Positions 61,131-64,000 of a stretch of DNA of 64,000 nt are shown one piece after another. Source of the DNA: Bacteroidia bacterium. Lineage in GTDB: Bacteria; Bacteroidota; Bacteroidia; B-17B0; Aurantibacillaceae. The position numbers were made by a program, and so were the translations under genes. Numbering within the stretch: the stretch's first letter is position 1; each line of letters starts with the position of its first letter. The stretch spans positions 62,001 to 126,000 of the forward strand of contig BPGX01000001.1 in the NCBI GenBank assembly GCA_026003255.1. Reading direction: 5' to 3'. The notes beneath the pieces were generated by a model. It was not told the DNA's origin, did not search any database, and saw only the letters and a list, made by a program, of their open reading frames with translations.

Positions 61131-64000
61131 ATGGTGCGTTTCGGGTTGTTGCTTTCGTTATTGCTGTTGTTTTTAAATTCACATTCTCAAGATTTTTTGT
61201 ATTATGGTTTAAATAATTATGGAGGTGTAATACCTGTATTTCAAAATCCTGCCAATATAGCCGATAGTCGCAGTCGATGGGATTTGATTTTACTTGGGAA
61301 TTATACAGATTTTGGTAATAATTACATTGGTCTGAAACCTTCGGTTATTAAAGGGCATGGTTGGTTTGATTTTAAAAATCCAAATTTTTCGGATACGGCG
61401 TTTAAACAAAAATATGTTGTGCGCATGCAAAATGGTTATCAAAAGGAAGCGATGTTGAATTTTCGTTTATTACTTCCTTCTTTTATGATTAACCTGAATG
61501 AAAAACATTCGATTGCATTTACGTGGAGCGTTAGAAGTTTATTAAATGTGTATAATGTCAATCAACAATTAGCAGATTTGCTCTATTCTGATATTCGGGA
61601 TAGCAGTTTGTTTTTAGGAGATAAAAATTATCGCATTTCTGTTGCATTCAATACTTTTTCAGAATATAGCGGGACTTACGCCAGAGTATTGTATAAGAAA
61701 GATAAGCATTTTTTGAAAGCAGGAATGAGTTTGAAATTATTGCAAGGACTGGGTTCTATCTATGCTTATGCGGACCCATTACATTATGAATTTAAAACGG
61801 ATTCAACGCTTAACTTATATAACTCACAAATTGGATATGGGCATTCGGATAATTTTGAATTAAAACCGGATTGGTTAAAGAAGTACTCATTTAGTTCATT
61901 ACCAGGATTAGGCGTGGATATTGGATTTGTATACGAGTTTCGTCCTAAGTACTGGAAATACCAATTTCAATCTACTGATGGAAAAATATTAGAGCGAAGA
62001 GATAAAAATAAGTATTTGTACAAATTATCAGCATCCGTAATAGATATTGGTCATTTAACCTACAAAAAGAGTTCGAATAGTGGAGATTTTATTGCAAATA
62101 CTACAGCATGGAAATTCAGAGATATTCAATATAATCAATATCCTATTGCCGCTATTGATGATACAATAAAGCAGCGATTTACTTCTATCAATACATCTGA
62201 TAAATATAAGATGTATTTACCCACTACCTTTTTAATACAGAATGATTTTAATATCTGGAGAGATTTTTATTTCAACTATTCAGGATCGATTGATTTAAGA
62301 AAAAAAATTTTTAATACGAATAGCCGTTACAATTCTCATCATTTTAGTTTACGGTACGAGCGACCACATTTGAGTGCAGCACTTAGTTTAAATTACAATG
62401 ATTTTATGAACACGGTGAATCAACCATGGAGCGTTGGAGCAATGTTTCAATTATGGTTCTTAAGCATAGGAACAACTAATTTAAATAATTTTTTGTATCA
62501 ACGAGATATTTATGGAATGAATTTTTTTGTGTTGATAAAAACGACGCCACATGTATTCAAGCGTCCAGAAGATAAAGATAAAGATGATGTTCCAGATCTT
62601 GGTGATGTGTGTCCCACAATTGCTGGTTCAATAAAAGCAAAAGGATGTCCTGATACAGATAAAGATGGCATTCCAGACATACAGGATAAATGCTCTGACA
62701 AGGCAGGATTGGAAATTTATGAGGGATGTCCAGATTCTGATTTAGACAGTATTCCTGATAATAAAGACGAATGTCCTGCTATAGCTGGAAATAAGCTGAC
62801 CAATGGCTGCCCCGATGCTGATAAAGATGGTGTAGCGGACAAGAATGACGAATGTCCTAATAAAGCAGGCATTATCAAGTGTAAAGGTTGTCCTTATTTA
62901 GATTTTGAAGGTATTGTATTAAACACTTACAATGTCAACGATATTACAACAGATAATATTAAAGTTTACTTACTGGATACATTGTTGAACAAACTTGATA
63001 GTACTTACCTGGATGGAAAGGGAAAATTTACATTCAATTGTGTGCAAGGAAAGTATAACACGGTTTTGGTGATGTTGGATAATAATGATAAGCGGGTAAC
63101 CAGCAAAGCAAAATTTTATCTAAAAGATCCGGAGAATAATGAAATTAAAAGAATAACCAAGCATTATGGTAAATATAATTATGTATTTGGAGAATTACCT
63201 TTATCAAAATATGAATGGTATGATTTGAAAGGAGATGGCAATCTTACTATTGGTGGTATACTTGTAAATGCTGATAACAATCAACCTATTGCAAATAAAA
63301 AAATCTATATCAAAAATGAAAAAGGTGATATCATGGACTCTACTATGACTAATCAATTGGGTTCATTTGTATTTAGATATTTAGATTATGATCAAAAATA
63401 TATGGTCTTCTTTGGGGAAAACGATCTTTCTCTTAATCCTAATATGAAAATTTTATTAACTAACAAACAAGGCAAAGTGCTGAAAACAATTGCTTATAAT
63501 CATTACTTAAAACGGTTTGATTTTGAATTACTGACTTACGATAAAACAACATTAAAAGAATTTGAAATAGATGATTTGTCCTTGAATTTTAGCATGAATG
63601 CTATTCTTACCGATATTAAAAAGAACCCTTTAGAAAAGGTAAAGATATATGTGTTTTCTGCTCCACACAAGGATAGTTTGTTACAAACTATTACTACCGA
63701 TGATATGGGCTATTTCAAGTTAACCAATATGAAATTTATGAAAGGTTCCTTCTTTTTAGTAGATGATAAAGACCCAAAACTTACGGGATTGTTTGTGGTA
63801 TTAATTTTAGATAAACAAGGTAGAGTGATAAAGAAACTATTAAGGAATCAAGATGGAACATTCAAAATTGATTTGTTGGATTTAGAGAAAACCACGTTAA
63901 CAGAATATCATATTGATGACCCGTGGCTTAATGCATTGAATCTAAAAAAGAAAAATTTAACTGTAATAGAAAATATTATTTATCCAAGTAATGAATACAA
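61131..64000 (+). CDS. DUF5723-like barrel with thrombospondin type 3 repeats, 3' end cut by window
   Basis: 956 codons are visible and the gene runs off the window. A signal peptide (1-20) and VIPVFQNPANIADSRSRWDLILLG open a DUF5723-like outer-membrane barrel of about 460 residues. A calcium-binding thrombospondin type 3 series follows (about 480-600), with DKDKDDVPDLGDVCP, DTDKDGIPDIQDKC, DSDLDSIPDNKDECP and DADKDGVADKNDECP. Three beta-sandwich units of about 115 residues follow, resembling carboxypeptidase-regulatory-like domains (for example NKKIYIKNEKGDIMDSTMTNQLGSFVFRYLDY). An OmpA peptidoglycan-binding domain after them would be usual but lies outside the window. The start is supported by the promoter-like box at 61107. 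Confidence 0.8.
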   Translation, partial: MVRFGLLLSLLLLFLNSHSQDFLYYGLNNYGGVIPVFQNPANIADSRSRWDLILLGNYTDFGNNYIGLKPSVIKGHGWFDFKNPNFSDTAFKQKYVVRMQNGYQKEAMLNFRLLLPSFMINLNEKHSIAFTWSVRSLLNVYNVNQQLADLLYSDIRDSSLFLGDKNYRISVAFNTFSEYSGTYARVLYKKDKHFLKAGMSLKLLQGLGSIYAYADPLHYEFKTDSTLNLYNSQIGYGHSDNFELKPDWLKKYSFSSLPGLGVDIGFVYEFRPKYWKYQFQSTDGKILERRDKNKYLYKLSASVIDIGHLTYKKSSNSGDFIANTTAWKFRDIQYNQYPIAAIDDTIKQRFTSINTSDKYKMYLPTTFLIQNDFNIWRDFYFNYSGSIDLRKKIFNTNSRYNSHHFSLRYERPHLSAALSLNYNDFMNTVNQPWSVGAMFQLWFLSIGTTNLNNFLYQRDIYGMNFFVLIKTTPHVFKRPEDKDKDDVPDLGDVCPTIAGSIKAKGCPDTDKDGIPDIQDKCSDKAGLEIYEGCPDSDLDSIPDNKDECPAIAGNKLTNGCPDADKDGVADKNDECPNKAGIIKCKGCPYLDFEGIVLNTYNVNDITTDNIKVYLLDTLLNKLDSTYLDGKGKFTFNCVQGKYNTVLVMLDNNDKRVTSKAKFYLKDPENNEIKRITKHYGKYNYVFGELPLSKYEWYDLKGDGNLTIGGILVNADNNQPIANKKIYIKNEKGDIMDSTMTNQLGSFVFRYLDYDQKYMVFFGENDLSLNPNMKILLTNKQGKVLKTIAYNHYLKRFDFELLTYDKTTLKEFEIDDLSLNFSMNAILTDIKKNPLEKVKIYVFSAPHKDSLLQTITTDDMGYFKLTNMKFMKGSFFLVDDKDPKLTGLFVVLILDKQGRVIKKLLRNQDGTFKIDLLDLEKTTLTEYHIDDPWLNALNLKKKNLTVIENIIYPSNEY

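Overview
The window is a low-GC chromosomal segment of a bacterium of the phylum Bacteroidota. The lineage call rests on four things seen in the sequence. Promoters carry the Bacteroidota -7 box TAnnTTTG, usually 13-21 bases before the ATG, and Shine-Dalgarno sequences are nearly absent. There is a type IX secretion C-terminal sorting domain and an XrtF-type exosortase. There are DUF5723, GIN-domain and HU-CCDC81-SPOR proteins. The short SRP RNA and the RNase P RNA are of the Bacteroidota form. No rRNA, tRNA, CRISPR array, integrase or insertion-sequence transposase was recognised. Family names are assigned from recalled motifs; no database search was run.

Layout. 1-8.8 kb: an MsbA-like ABC exporter cut by the window edge, MazG, a PAP2 phosphatase, a HepT/MntA (HEPN/nucleotidyltransferase) toxin-antitoxin pair, a gamma-carbonic-anhydrase-like protein, a GIN-domain lipoprotein, a glycogen/starch synthase-like protein and SucD. 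8.8-9.6 kb: two tandem copies of a MITE-like intergenic repeat. 9.6-18.4 kb: a defence island on the plus strand holding hsdR, a DUF6978-like gene, a DUF1828/DUF1829-like gene, hsdS, an AlbA/Schlafen-type ATPase and hsdM. 18.5-30 kb: mostly minus-strand housekeeping and envelope genes, namely an LPP20/TPR lipoprotein group, a DUF6427-like membrane protein, a HU-SPOR protein directly behind the RNase P RNA gene, an RlmI-like methyltransferase, a peptide-binding lipoprotein, a coiled-coil membrane protein and ComF. 30.0-30.7 kb: intergenic repeats and the SRP RNA gene. 30.7-41.8 kb: plus-strand envelope genes, namely an OmpA-like protein, an MFS transporter, an Asp/Asn hydroxylase-like protein, several lipoproteins and barrels, a T9SS-sorted protein and a PagL-like lipid A deacylase.

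41.9-43.5 kb holds rbfA and a LolC/E-like permease. 43.5-52 kb is a minus-strand run of meaB, amn, DAHP synthase/chorismate mutase, a Wzc-like tyrosine kinase, a HAD hydrolase, glyA, and a compact exosortase cassette: an XrtF-associated membrane protein, XrtF, and an 80-residue PID-CTERM-like substrate that overlaps xrtF. 52-54 kb carries a PaaE-like ferredoxin reductase and lptB. 53.9-60 kb is a minus-strand operon of an FKBP lipoprotein, queG, a sensor histidine kinase, mltG and a seven-heme cytochrome with TPRs. 60-64 kb has a two-domain universal stress protein and a large DUF5723/thrombospondin-type-3 protein that runs off the window.

The most interesting parts are the exosortase cassette, whose substrate consists of little more than a signal peptide, a proline run and the sorting signal; the small gene pair nested in the type I restriction locus; and the tandem repeat whose hairpin stem shows a compensatory base change. 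Many starts given here differ from the longest open frame because a -7 promoter box lies inside the longer frame.
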